The notes beneath the pieces are model-generated. The model saw only the letters and a program-made list of their open reading frames with translations. It was not told the origin of the DNA and did no database searches. A stretch of DNA of 64,000 nucleotides. Origin: Christiangramia sp. OXR-203 (GTDB lineage Bacteria; Bacteroidota; Bacteroidia; Flavobacteriales; Flavobacteriaceae). Position 1 is the first letter of the stretch, and each line of letters begins with the position of its first letter. Location of the stretch: positions 1,736,001 to 1,800,000 of the forward strand of contig NZ_CP139698.1 in the NCBI RefSeq assembly GCF_034372165.1, read 5' to 3'. Positions 9,029-18,120 of the stretch are shown piece by piece. The position numbers and the translations under genes are program-made.

Positions 9029-12000
9029 GTGGTTGCCCTTGTTTTGTTATTCATTATTTTATTGATCGTGTTTTCCATTCCTGCTGTTCAGACTTCAGTA
9101 GCAAGAAAACTCACCAATTCTCTTCAGGAAAATAGTGATGTCAATGTAAATATTGGCCGTGTTTCTATTAGTTATTTTGGAGATATTCTTTTGAATGATA
9201 TTTATGTAGAAGATCATCGTGAGGATACGCTATTTACGGCTAAAGAAATTAGTTCTTCTATTCTAAGCTACTCTAAGCTTATGAGTAACGCTCCAGAACT
9301 GGGAGATACAAGAATTGATAGCCTGAACATGCATATGCGCAGGTATAAAGGTGAAGACAGGGATAATCTGGGTATACTTATTCAAAAACTTCAGAAGGAA
9401 CCAACAGGGGACCCAAAGGATTTTAATCTTACTGCGGAAGATGTACAGATCACGAACAGTCGCTATAGTTTCATAGATGAAAACCTTGATCGCTCTGATG
9501 TTCTGGTCGTTGATGATCTTAATATTTATGCAAACGAACTAAGGATTTTTAATTCTAATATAGATATCGATATTGGAATGCTACGCGGCTACGAGCATCG
9601 CGGGATTCAGATAGATCAGCTTTCTACGTTATTTCATTACGATCCAAACCGGATGAGTCTGCAGAACATGATCTTGCAAACACCGGGATCTATGGTTAAT
9701 GCCGATCTTTCTTTTGAATATGACCTATCAGATTTTTCAGATTTTGAAAATCTAGTACAGGTAGAAGCGAAGTTTCGGGAAAGTATCTTAAACTCTAATG
9801 ATCTTATTACATTTTATGATGGTTTTGGAGAGAATCAACTCGTAAAGTTCCAGACGGAACTTACCGGTACTTTAAATGATTTTCAGTTAGATGGATTCCG
9901 ACTTCAGGGTCTTGATCGAACAGAGATTTATGGGAATTTCCAGGTTGTTGGTTCTTTTTCAGATGAGCCGAATTCTTTCAAATTAGATGGGAGTTTTTCA
10001 GATTTCAATACCAACTACTATGATATGATCAACTTCCTGCCGGGAGCGCTTCAGGGCCAATTGCCTGAAACTCTTCGGGATTTTGGTAATGTGAATATCA
10101 AAGGAAATACGGTGGTGACGAACGGCTTTCTGGATGCAGATGTTGTGATAGCCACACAACTGGGATCTGCAGATGCAGATTTTGAACTTAATAATTTCAA
10201 TAACTCTGCAGCCTCAAGTTATAAGGGTAAACTGATCTTCAAGAACTTTAATCTAGGTCGTTTGATCGGTAATACTCAATTAGGGAAAGCAAGTTTTGAT
10301 ATCGACTTTGACGGGAGAGGTCTGGACCAGGAAAACCTGAATACGCAGTTGAAAGGAACCATTGCTAAACTGGAATTCAATAATTATGCTTATTCCGATA
10401 TCCAGATTATGGGGAATCTTCGGAATCCTCTTTTTAATGGTTATTTCAAGTCGAATGATCCTAACCTGGAAATGGAATTTAATGGTCTGGCCGATGTTTC
10501 AGAAGAAACCAATGTGTATGATTTTGAAGCTTCCGTAGGATATGCCGACCTATACGCGCTCAATTTTGTGAATAGAGATACGGTTTCAGTTTTCAAGGGT
10601 GATGTGATCATGAATATGCAGGGAACGAATGTTGATAATGCATTTGGAGATATTCTGCTTCTAAACACGTCGTATAAAAACCAGAACGATCTTTATTATT
10701 TCGATGATCTTAATATAGCTTCTACATTTGATGGCCCTGTTCGAACTATTACGATCAATTCCCCAGATGTTATAAATGGAGAGGTAAGCGGTATTTTTAA
10801 AGTCAACGAAGTTGGTGCACTAATAGAAAATTCCATAGGTAGTATTTACACTAACTACAAACCTAAAACTATCACGACGAACCAGTATATGGAGTTCGAT
10901 TTCGATATTTATAACCAGATCGTCGAAGTTTTTTATCCTGAAATTGAACTGGCTCCTAATACATTTATTCGAGGTCGGGTGGAGTCTGATGAATCTGAAT
11001 TTAAATTAACCTTCAGGTCTCCAAGAATCGATTTCTTTGAGAATATGGCTGAAGACATTAATCTTCAGGTTGACAATACGAATCCTATCTATAATACCTT
11101 CTTTGAAGCCGATAGCGTTTCCACCGATCTTTATAAATTTTCAGAATTCAGTTTCATTAATGTGACTCAGCGTGACACGCTGTTCATACGTTCAGAATTT
11201 AAAGGTGGAAAGAATAATTCTGATGAATTCAATCTGAATCTATTTCATACGATAAACGAAAACAGTAAGTCTGTAGTTGGAATACAGAAATCAGATTTTA
11301 AATTCAAAAACAAGGTTTGGTACCTGAATGAAAATAGCGATCGTAGTAATAAAATAGTTTTTGATAATAGTTTTCGTGACCTGCAGATCGATTCGCTTGT
11401 TATGAGTCATAAGAATGAACAAATTCGACTCAGCGGAAATATGCGTGATAGCACCTTTAAAAACTTTAAAATGAAGTTTAGTGAGGTGGATATTGGAAAG
11501 ATCACCCCGGAAATAGATAGTCTCGACCTTGCCGGGATACTCAACGGCGATCTCGAACTGCTCCAGGAGGATGGTGCTTATTTTCCGGTCTCGAACTTAA
11601 ATATCAATCAATTTGAGGTAAACGATCTTGTGATGGGTAATCTGGCACTTGATGTAAGCGGAAACCAGGATCTCAGTACCTATTCGGTTTACGCTAAACT
11701 TGAGAAGGAAGGTATCGAATCCTTATCTGCCATAGGCGATATCAATGTAAATGGCAGCGAACCAAGGATAGATCTTGAAGTGAATATGAATCGCCTCAAC
11801 ATGGGTGTATTTACTCCTTTGGGAGCAGATGTTCTAACAGATATTAGAGGATTTGCAACTGGAAGAGCCTTTGTAACCGGGAATTACAAAAATCCTGATT
11901 TCTCAGGATCTTTATCTTTAGCTGAAGCCGGATTACGAATCCCTTATTTGAATGTAGATCTAGATTTCCAAGAAAATGCAGAGATAGATCTTACCCAGCA

Positions 12001-13357
12001 GCAATTTGTTTTTGATAACATCGATATTGTAGACACCAAGTTCAATACGAAAGGAACACTGGATGGTTTGATATCGCATCGTAATTTTTCTGAATGGTTT
12101 CTGGATCTAACGCTGGTTTCAGACCGGATCTTAGTGTTGGATACTGAAGCCGATGAGGATGCCCTCTATTATGGAACCGCATTTATTGATGGAGAAGCTT
12201 CGATCATGGGGCCTACAGATGAACTGGTGATAGAAGTGAATGCGGCTACCGAAAGAGGGACGGTTTTTAAGATTCCGCTAAGTGATACTGAATCTGTTGG
12301 AGATAATTCTTTTATAAGATTTTTAAGTCCTGAAGAGAAAGCAGCGCGTCTTGCGGGAGAAGAGATTGAAATTCCCGAAGTAAAAGGTCTTGAACTGGTC
12401 TTTGATCTTGATATTACCAATGATGCTGAAGTTGAAGTTGTAGTGGACCAGACCAGCGGAAGTACATTGCGTGGTAGAGGTTCCGGGAACTTACTTCTGG
12501 AGATCAATACCAATGGTAAATTCAATATGTGGGGAGATTTTATTGTTTATGAAGGAGTTTATAATTTTAAATATGCCGGACTTGTTCAAAAGGTTTTTAC
12601 GGTCGAGTCTGGAGGAAGTATAAATTGGGATGGAGATCCTATGGATGCCCAACTGGATGTAAGCGCCGTGTACTCATTGAACGCGAATCCCGCAGTTTTG
12701 CTGGAAAACCCATCGGTTAATCGAAAGATTCCTGTAGATGTGGTTATTAATCTACAGGGGGAAATTGCACAGCCTGAGATTGGCTTTTCAATTGACTTTC
12801 CAAGTGCTAGCTCTACCGTCAAATCTGAATTACAGTACCGTATAGATGATAGGGCTACTACCGAATTACAGGCTTTATTCCTGGTTACACAGGGAACGTT
12901 TTATAGTGAGTTTGGATTACGAGGCGCCGCGATTTACGGGACCCTTGCTGAAAGAGCTTCCAGTATCGTAAACGATATTTTTGCTGATGATGATGGTAAA
13001 TTCCAGGTAGGTGTCAATTATGTACAGGGTGACCGCACTCCAGATCAGCAAACCGTAGATAGGTTTGGTTTGACGTTGTCCACCCAGATCTCAGATCGTG
13101 TTTTGATCAATGGTCAGGTGGGAGTTCCTATTGGAGGAGTGACAGAATCTGTTATAATCGGAGATCTGGAAATTGATTTTCTCTTAAATGCAGATGGTAC
13201 TTTAAGGGCTTCAGTATTTAACCGGGAAAACAACATTCAGTTTATTGGTGAGGAGATAGGTTTTACGCAGGGAGTCGGGTTATCCTATAACGTGGATTTT
13301 GATACTTTTAAGGAGTTGATAAGGAAGATAGCAAGTACTACTATTGAAGGTTTTTGA
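9029..13357 (+). CDS. tamB: TamB-type translocation and assembly module protein (DUF490)
   Basis: 1442 residues counted from GTG at 9029. An N-terminal membrane anchor is followed by more than 1,200 residues of repetitive beta-strand (a lipid-transfer groove in this family) and the conserved TamB/DUF490 domain from about residue 1100. TamB-like proteins span the periplasm and act in outer-membrane biogenesis or phospholipid transport. Two oddities: the open frame reaches back to a stop at 8987 and encodes basic residues typical of a signal-anchor start, yet contains no ATG, so initiation may use a rare codon such as ATC at 8996. At the 3' end the frame stops in a T-run, and a +1 shift would add an acidic tail ending at 13445. 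The gene is divergent from tsaD. Confidence 0.9.
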   Translation: MVALVLLFIILLIVFSIPAVQTSVARKLTNSLQENSDVNVNIGRVSISYFGDILLNDIYVEDHREDTLFTAKEISSSILSYSKLMSNAPELGDTRIDSLNMHMRRYKGEDRDNLGILIQKLQKEPTGDPKDFNLTAEDVQITNSRYSFIDENLDRSDVLVVDDLNIYANELRIFNSNIDIDIGMLRGYEHRGIQIDQLSTLFHYDPNRMSLQNMILQTPGSMVNADLSFEYDLSDFSDFENLVQVEAKFRESILNSNDLITFYDGFGENQLVKFQTELTGTLNDFQLDGFRLQGLDRTEIYGNFQVVGSFSDEPNSFKLDGSFSDFNTNYYDMINFLPGALQGQLPETLRDFGNVNIKGNTVVTNGFLDADVVIATQLGSADADFELNNFNNSAASSYKGKLIFKNFNLGRLIGNTQLGKASFDIDFDGRGLDQENLNTQLKGTIAKLEFNNYAYSDIQIMGNLRNPLFNGYFKSNDPNLEMEFNGLADVSEETNVYDFEASVGYADLYALNFVNRDTVSVFKGDVIMNMQGTNVDNAFGDILLLNTSYKNQNDLYYFDDLNIASTFDGPVRTITINSPDVINGEVSGIFKVNEVGALIENSIGSIYTNYKPKTITTNQYMEFDFDIYNQIVEVFYPEIELAPNTFIRGRVESDESEFKLTFRSPRIDFFENMAEDINLQVDNTNPIYNTFFEADSVSTDLYKFSEFSFINVTQRDTLFIRSEFKGGKNNSDEFNLNLFHTINENSKSVVGIQKSDFKFKNKVWYLNENSDRSNKIVFDNSFRDLQIDSLVMSHKNEQIRLSGNMRDSTFKNFKMKFSEVDIGKITPEIDSLDLAGILNGDLELLQEDGAYFPVSNLNINQFEVNDLVMGNLALDVSGNQDLSTYSVYAKLEKEGIESLSAIGDINVNGSEPRIDLEVNMNRLNMGVFTPLGADVLTDIRGFATGRAFVTGNYKNPDFSGSLSLAEAGLRIPYLNVDLDFQENAEIDLTQQQFVFDNIDIVDTKFNTKGTLDGLISHRNFSEWFLDLTLVSDRILVLDTEADEDALYYGTAFIDGEASIMGPTDELVIEVNAATERGTVFKIPLSDTESVGDNSFIRFLSPEEKAARLAGEEIEIPEVKGLELVFDLDITNDAEVEVVVDQTSGSTLRGRGSGNLLLEINTNGKFNMWGDFIVYEGVYNFKYAGLVQKVFTVESGGSINWDGDPMDAQLDVSAVYSLNANPAVLLENPSVNRKIPVDVVINLQGEIAQPEIGFSIDFPSASSTVKSELQYRIDDRATTELQALFLVTQGTFYSEFGLRGAAIYGTLAERASSIVNDIFADDDGKFQVGVNYVQGDRTPDQQTVDRFGLTLSTQISDRVLINGQVGVPIGGVTESVIIGDLEIDFLLNADGTLRASVFNRENNIQFIGEEIGFTQGVGLSYNVDFDTFKELIRKIASTTIEGF

Positions 13358-13445
13358 TGATTCAGAAGAAGAAGAAAACGATCCTGCGTCCCCATCAACT
13401 GCACCAGCTTTTATGAATTTCAAATCTGAAGAAGAAAATGAATAA
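13350..13445 (+). other. Out-of-frame acidic C-terminal tail of tamB
   Basis: Immediately after the tamB stop, the +1 frame reads FDDSEEEENDPASPS...FMNFKSEEENE and ends at TAA 13443-13445. The stretch is acidic, low in hydrophobics and coding-like. Dropping one T from the run at 13351-13355 joins it seamlessly to the TamB frame (EGF then DDSEEEE). It may be a natural frameshift mutation, an assembly indel in a homopolymer or a +1 recoding site (UUU UGA). Confidence 0.55.
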
Positions 13446-13539
13446 AGCTCAAGCTTCAGAAATAATTGAAATCTGGAAGTTCATTTGATTGGCTTCTAAA
13501 AATTTAGTTTGTAGTTTTAATCTATTAAGAAAATTACCA

Positions 13540-14526
13540 ATGAGTAAGAAATTGAAAAAAATTGGGGTGATGACTTCCGGGGGAGATTCTCCGGGAATGA
13601 ATGCTGCAATTCGAGCGGTTGTTAGAACCTGTGCATATTATCATGTTGATTGTATTGGATACTATCGTGGTTTCCAGGGAATGATTGCGGGAGATAGCAT
13701 TCCATTAACTGCGCGTAGCGTACGTAATACCATCAATCAGGGTGGAACGATATTACAGTCGGCAAGATCCAAGGAATTCATGACCAAAGAAGGACGGGCT
13801 AAAGCTGCTGCCAATCTAAAAAAAGAAGGAGTAGACGCTATGATCCTTATTGGAGGTGATGGAACATTTACCGGAGGTCAGGTATTCAGTCAGGAGCATA
13901 ATTTTCCAGTAATTGGTGTACCAGGAACTATCGATAATGACATATTTGGTACTCATTATACCATTGGTTACGATACGGCATTGAATACAGTTATCGAAGC
14001 TATTGATAAGATACGGGATACGGCAAGTTCCCATAACCGACTATTCTTTGTGGAAGTGATGGGTCGCGATGCAGGTTTTATTGCCTTGAATACCGGGATT
14101 GGCGCTGGAGCTGAAGAAATTTTGATTCCTGAAGAAGATCTTGGACTGGATAGACTATTGGATTCCCTGGAACGTAGCCGAAGAGCTGGAAAAACTTCCA
14201 GTATCGTAGTAGTTTCTGAAGGTGATAAAATAGGAAAGAATGTTTTCGAACTCGCAGAATATGTGAAAGAGAACCTCCCGTTTTACGATGCTCGAGTAAC
14301 CGTTCTAGGACATATTCAAAGAGGAGGAAGGCCTTCCTGTTTTGACAGGGTTCTGGCGAGCAGGCTTAGTGTAAAAGCTGTCGAACTTCTATTAGATGGT
14401 AAGCGAGACCTCATGGTGGGAATGATGAATAATGAAATTGAAAGCTGTAGCCTGGACCAGGCATTAAAAGGGAAGCATAATATTAATAAAGATCTTTTAC
14501 GTATTTCTGAAATACTCTCAACTTAA
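13540..14526 (+). CDS. pfkA: ATP-dependent 6-phosphofructokinase
   Basis: 328 residues from ATG 13540; the frame extends upstream to a TTG, but MSKKLKKIGVMTSGGDSPGMN is the family start. It shows GGDSPGMNAAIRA (residues ~12-24), the ATP-loop GGDGT (~104) with Gly rather than the Asp of PPi-dependent enzymes, and the catalytic PGTIDND (~126). These mark an ATP-dependent PfkA phosphorylating fructose 6-phosphate in glycolysis. An imperfect promoter (TTTG then TTAGTTTG) lies about 30 nt upstream. The stop codon overlaps the mgsA start by one base, coupling the two genes. Confidence 0.96.
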   Translation: MSKKLKKIGVMTSGGDSPGMNAAIRAVVRTCAYYHVDCIGYYRGFQGMIAGDSIPLTARSVRNTINQGGTILQSARSKEFMTKEGRAKAAANLKKEGVDAMILIGGDGTFTGGQVFSQEHNFPVIGVPGTIDNDIFGTHYTIGYDTALNTVIEAIDKIRDTASSHNRLFFVEVMGRDAGFIALNTGIGAGAEEILIPEEDLGLDRLLDSLERSRRAGKTSSIVVVSEGDKIGKNVFELAEYVKENLPFYDARVTVLGHIQRGGRPSCFDRVLASRLSVKAVELLLDGKRDLMVGMMNNEIESCSLDQALKGKHNINKDLLRISEILST

Positions 14527-14891
14527 TGAAGACAATAGCGATCATTGCCCATGACGGGAAGAAACCTGAAATGGTTCAATTTCTGAATCAGTTTAATGAG
14601 ATCCTGAATTCCAAGGAAATTAAGATCATAGCTACGGGAACTACCGGTGCCAAAACCGAAGCTGCTGGTTATAAAGTAGAAAAGTTACTATCTGGTCCTT
14701 TGGGTGGAGACGCTCAGATCGCTGCCAGGATTGCTGAAAAGCAGGTAGATATGGTCATATTCTTTAGAGATCCTTTGGATAAGCATCCTCACGAACCAGA
14801 TATTTTTATGCTAATGAGATTATGTGACGTACACAATATCCCCTTAGCGACAAATCCTGCGACTGCCAGACTTTTAATTAGAGGTCTGTAG
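14526..14891 (+). CDS. mgsA: Methylglyoxal synthase
   Basis: 121 residues. It has all core motifs: AHDGKK (His9), ATGTTGAKTE (phosphate loop, ~36-45), GPLGGDAQIA with Asp62 as the catalytic base, and DPLDKHPHEPDI with His89. MgsA converts dihydroxyacetone phosphate to methylglyoxal and inorganic phosphate, bypassing lower glycolysis when phosphate is scarce. It overlaps the pfkA stop by one base, so the committed glycolytic kinase and the bypass enzyme are made from one transcript. It is shorter than the E. coli enzyme (~150 residues) but complete in motifs. Confidence 0.94.
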   Translation: MKTIAIIAHDGKKPEMVQFLNQFNEILNSKEIKIIATGTTGAKTEAAGYKVEKLLSGPLGGDAQIAARIAEKQVDMVIFFRDPLDKHPHEPDIFMLMRLCDVHNIPLATNPATARLLIRGL

Positions 14892-15275
14892 TTAGAATCT
14901 AACTGCTATCGCGCTAATTTCAACATTTACAAACTTTGGAAGATTTGCAACTTCCACAGTTTCTCTTGCCGGAGCATTTTCTGAAGCAAAATATTTTGCA
15001 TAGACATCGTTGATCTTTCCGAAGTTGTTCATGTCACTTATAAAAATTGAAGTTTTGACCACATGATCAAGGGGCAAACCAGCTTCAGTCAATATTGCCT
15101 TTAGATTTTCCAATACTAGTGTAGTTTCAGCTTCGAGATCTTCAGTTTTTAGATCGCCGGTTGCTGGATCTATTGCGATTTGTCCGCTAATATATAGAGT
15201 GTCTCCAGCGAAAATTGCCTGGTTGTAAGGTCCTATCGGTGCCGGTGCATTGTTGGTTTTAATAATCTTTTTCAT
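14892..15275 (-). CDS. RidA-family enamine/imine deaminase
   Basis: 127 residues, a standard single-domain RidA. It has the N-terminal NAPAPIGPYNQA, the SGQIAIDP strand, and the C-terminal PARETVEVANLPKF segment whose Arg is the conserved substrate-binding residue of active RidA (Arg105 in E. coli), with Glu in VEISAIA. RidA hydrolyses reactive 2-aminoacrylate and related enamines from PLP enzymes to 2-oxo acids. It ends directly against the convergent mgsA stop and lies 10 nt downstream of lptD, with which it is probably co-transcribed. Confidence 0.93.
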   Translation of the reverse strand: MKKIIKTNNAPAPIGPYNQAIFAGDTLYISGQIAIDPATGDLKTEDLEAETTLVLENLKAILTEAGLPLDHVVKTSIFISDMNNFGKINDVYAKYFASENAPARETVEVANLPKFVNVEISAIAVRF

Positions 15276-15285
15276 AACTCAGTAT

Positions 15286-17985
15286 TTATAAAGTTCTATC
15301 TCGATCCCGTCGCTTTTCGTATTTTATATCACTTAAGACGCTTGCCTTTATCCTTATCAGGAAGTTCCATGATTTTCTAGGTCCAAATGGAACCCAGCTA
15401 AAACTCATCAACCAGCTATCGAGATCACGTTGAAAACGTAATTGAGTAGGAGTAACACCGCTATTCACAAGGTCGTAACCGGTGCTGGCCCCAATTTTCC
15501 ACTTTGGTGCGATTTCTATATTTCCATTAAACATTAATGAATGAGCAGATACGGTATTCTGTCGGGCAGAATTCGTATAATTCATAGCATAAGCTACACG
15601 AACATCCCATGGTATGTTATAATTGTACCATCCATTTTCGTTCTCCTCCTCTTCACCTTCGAAAGGATCTTCATCGAAAAGACGGCCATCTTCGCCCATT
15701 CCTGTTCCGAAGAGATCATCAGGACGTCCACCATTTCTATAGGTTTCATTGTCCATATCATCGGTTTCTTCCTCTTCAACGCCTTCAAAATCCTTGTTAG
15801 AAAAAGAATAGCCAAAGTTCACTGTTCCCGAAGTAAGTCGAAATAAGCTTCCGCCGTTCTCAATATTCAGCTTGTCGATCCTACGGTTATTATTATTCAG
15901 AGCGTATATATCTAAATTTCCTCCAAAGTTAATATCCAGTTTATTTTTGATCACCGGAATGGACCCACGAAGTGAAATAGGGGACAGGCGCAAGGAGTCT
16001 CCCGCAAGGTTATAACTTGTTCCTATACTAAAGTTATTTAGTAAAGTGATCTTTTCAGGTTCTATCGCGGTGCTATCTTTCGACCTAACCTTGGCTTCAA
16101 TGGTATTGCTTAAGCTGAAGCCTAAAGAACTGGAAAAATTTCTTCCGGGTGCTCCATATAAAGTACCGTCAAATCTCGAATAATCAACAATATCTTCAAT
16201 GATATTTCCATTTTCATCTTCAGATTCCTGGACAAACTGATCGTAAAAACGATCAAAACCGGGATTGATATTATAACTTACTGAGGGTCTCATGACATGA
16301 CGAATTGCCTGTATTTTTTTATCCTTTCCGAAGGTTTTCCTACCATATAATGTAGTTCCAAGGCTAGTATTGAAATTATAAGTACGATAAGAGTCAAAAC
16401 CTTTGATCGTGTCGATCACCACATCATCCAGCACAGGATCATAGGATCTTTCAAAAGTTCTGGAAACCCAGGTTTCTTCATAGCTGGTACCTGTGGAAAC
16501 ACTAAGATATTTGAAAAGTTTAAAGTTTGTGTTTAGCGGAATGCTATGCTGTGCGCCCAGTCTTGCATCATCAAACATCGCCGGAGTAAGAAAAAGGGAA
16601 TCGGCAGTATTGATCTGGTTCTCTGCCCGTAAATTATACTGAAGATTAATATTTTCAATAAAACCTTTTTTACTACCCGAAGCTGGAGCTAAAGGATAGA
16701 TACGAGACATACTCAATTGTAGAGTTGGTAAACTAAGATTTACCGAATTAGTTCTGGTATTTTGAGAATGTCGCGCGGCCAGACTCAAATTCACCTGAGG
16801 TTCACCGGGAAATGTCTTACTGTATGAAACCGAAGAGTTTAGTTCGTTATTCAGGTAATTTCCTGTGTTGGCTTGATTGATGGATTCGGCATAATACTCG
16901 CTGCTCCCTAAGTTTACAGAAGCTGAAAATCTGGAATTTGGACTAGCCTTTGGATCCTGGCTATGAGACCACTGAATGTTATAGCTGGATCTCTCGGCAA
17001 AGTCGGGGAAACCTCTTTCGCTCGTGAATAACTTTTCAAACCTTACTCTCGCATTTCCACGATATTTATACCTGTTAGCGTAATTGGATGAAAATTCCAG
17101 GGTGTAAGAGCCGTTCGTGTAATAACTACCTAAAGCTAATAGATCCACATAATCACTAATAGCAAAATAATAACCGCCATTCTGAAGATTATAACCATAC
17201 TGGGAATCTCCAAACGACGGAATAATAAAACCTGATGTTTCCTCATCTGTTAATGGAAAATAACCAAAAGGAAGTCCTAGAGGAGTAGGAACATCTGCAA
17301 TGTACATGTTTACGAGACCGGTCACGATCTTCTTCTCAGGTACGAACTTGATCTTCCTCGCATAGAAGAAATACTCTGGGTCATCTACATCCTGAGAAGT
17401 GGTAAACCGAACATTCTTCATAAAGTAAACCGAATCATTTTCCCGTTTGGTGACCATACCTTTTACATTAAAGTCGGCTTCCTGGGTTCGGGAATTGTAA
17501 ACCAAAGCTCTTTCAGTATCAAAATTGAACCGAAGTGAATCTGGCTCTACTTTTCTGTTCGCCTGGGTGAAAATAGGTTTTTGGATATAATCTCCAAGGG
17601 AATCCTCAATTCCATAGGCGAAAAACTCATTCTTATTATTGTCGATAACGATGAGTCCTGCCTCTATGGTCATATCACCATAGACGATCTTTGCTTCGTT
17701 ATACAGGTAGATTTTATTTTCTTTTGGACTCAAGCGCATATAATCTTTAGCACTATAATCCACAACATCGGTAATAAACTGGGGCTTTTTGACTGAATCC
17801 TGCTTAACAGTATCGGTAACCTGCAAGTTCTGGGCGATCTCTTCAGGTGTAACTGTGGGAGCTATACTATCCTTCTGACTTTCAACAGGGATCGAGTTAT
17901 TTCCAATCTCCTGCGCATGCAAAAGTGAGGTCATAAATAGCGTGAAAACTAAGCAAAAAAGTGTATTGGGGATATTTGTTTGCAA
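15286..17985 (-). CDS. lptD: LPS-assembly outer-membrane protein LptD (Bacteroidota type)
   Basis: 899 residues. A signal peptide (MQTNIPNTLF...LHAQ) precedes an OstA/LptA-like jellyroll (residues ~70-260, with YLYNEAKIVYGDMTIEAG and related strands). About 550 residues of aromatic-capped beta-strands follow, consistent with the LptD barrel that inserts LPS into the outer leaflet. A very acidic insertion (residues ~725-785) lies in the barrel part. Family length and layout agree with the Bacteroidota proteins annotated as putative LPS assembly protein LptD; cysteine patterns seen in proteobacterial LptD are absent. It is divergent from the murein amidase, with a 135-nt shared upstream region. 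Confidence 0.88.
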   Translation of the reverse strand: MQTNIPNTLFCLVFTLFMTSLLHAQEIGNNSIPVESQKDSIAPTVTPEEIAQNLQVTDTVKQDSVKKPQFITDVVDYSAKDYMRLSPKENKIYLYNEAKIVYGDMTIEAGLIVIDNNKNEFFAYGIEDSLGDYIQKPIFTQANRKVEPDSLRFNFDTERALVYNSRTQEADFNVKGMVTKRENDSVYFMKNVRFTTSQDVDDPEYFFYARKIKFVPEKKIVTGLVNMYIADVPTPLGLPFGYFPLTDEETSGFIIPSFGDSQYGYNLQNGGYYFAISDYVDLLALGSYYTNGSYTLEFSSNYANRYKYRGNARVRFEKLFTSERGFPDFAERSSYNIQWSHSQDPKASPNSRFSASVNLGSSEYYAESINQANTGNYLNNELNSSVSYSKTFPGEPQVNLSLAARHSQNTRTNSVNLSLPTLQLSMSRIYPLAPASGSKKGFIENINLQYNLRAENQINTADSLFLTPAMFDDARLGAQHSIPLNTNFKLFKYLSVSTGTSYEETWVSRTFERSYDPVLDDVVIDTIKGFDSYRTYNFNTSLGTTLYGRKTFGKDKKIQAIRHVMRPSVSYNINPGFDRFYDQFVQESEDENGNIIEDIVDYSRFDGTLYGAPGRNFSSSLGFSLSNTIEAKVRSKDSTAIEPEKITLLNNFSIGTSYNLAGDSLRLSPISLRGSIPVIKNKLDINFGGNLDIYALNNNNRRIDKLNIENGGSLFRLTSGTVNFGYSFSNKDFEGVEEEETDDMDNETYRNGGRPDDLFGTGMGEDGRLFDEDPFEGEEEENENGWYNYNIPWDVRVAYAMNYTNSARQNTVSAHSLMFNGNIEIAPKWKIGASTGYDLVNSGVTPTQLRFQRDLDSWLMSFSWVPFGPRKSWNFLIRIKASVLSDIKYEKRRDRDRTL

Positions 17986-17997
17986 TGCTTTAAGTGC

Positions 17998-18005
17998 TAT
18001 TTTTG
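17998..18005 (+). promoter_or_regulatory. Candidate -7 box upstream of the amidase gene
   Basis: TATTTTTG matches TAnnTTTG on the plus strand, about 115 nt before the amidase ATG. It would give a long leader, so it is only a candidate. Confidence 0.3.
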
Positions 18006-18032
18006 TACGGATTGGCGTGCTTTTTGCAAATC

Positions 18033-18040
18033 CAAAATTA
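18033..18040 (-). promoter_or_regulatory. Candidate -7 box for lptD
   Basis: The minus strand reads TAATTTTG, an exact match to TAnnTTTG, 48 nt from the lptD start codon. No clear TTTG -33 box is seen at the expected distance. Confidence 0.4.
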
Positions 18041-18120
18041 CATATATTTTTTTAGCTGAGTTTTGAGACTGCAGGAAAAATAGCAATAAAATATTCACCC
18101 CACACAAGCGTTAGCTTTCT

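Noticed and set aside
12169-12822. Open frames on the minus strand of tamB
   Set aside because: They are low-complexity Ser/Thr-rich shadows with no family resemblance, inside a well-supported coding gene.
15541-15846. Plus-strand frames antisense to the acidic part of lptD
   Set aside because: They mirror the Glu/Asp-rich insertion of LptD and lack any recognisable domain.
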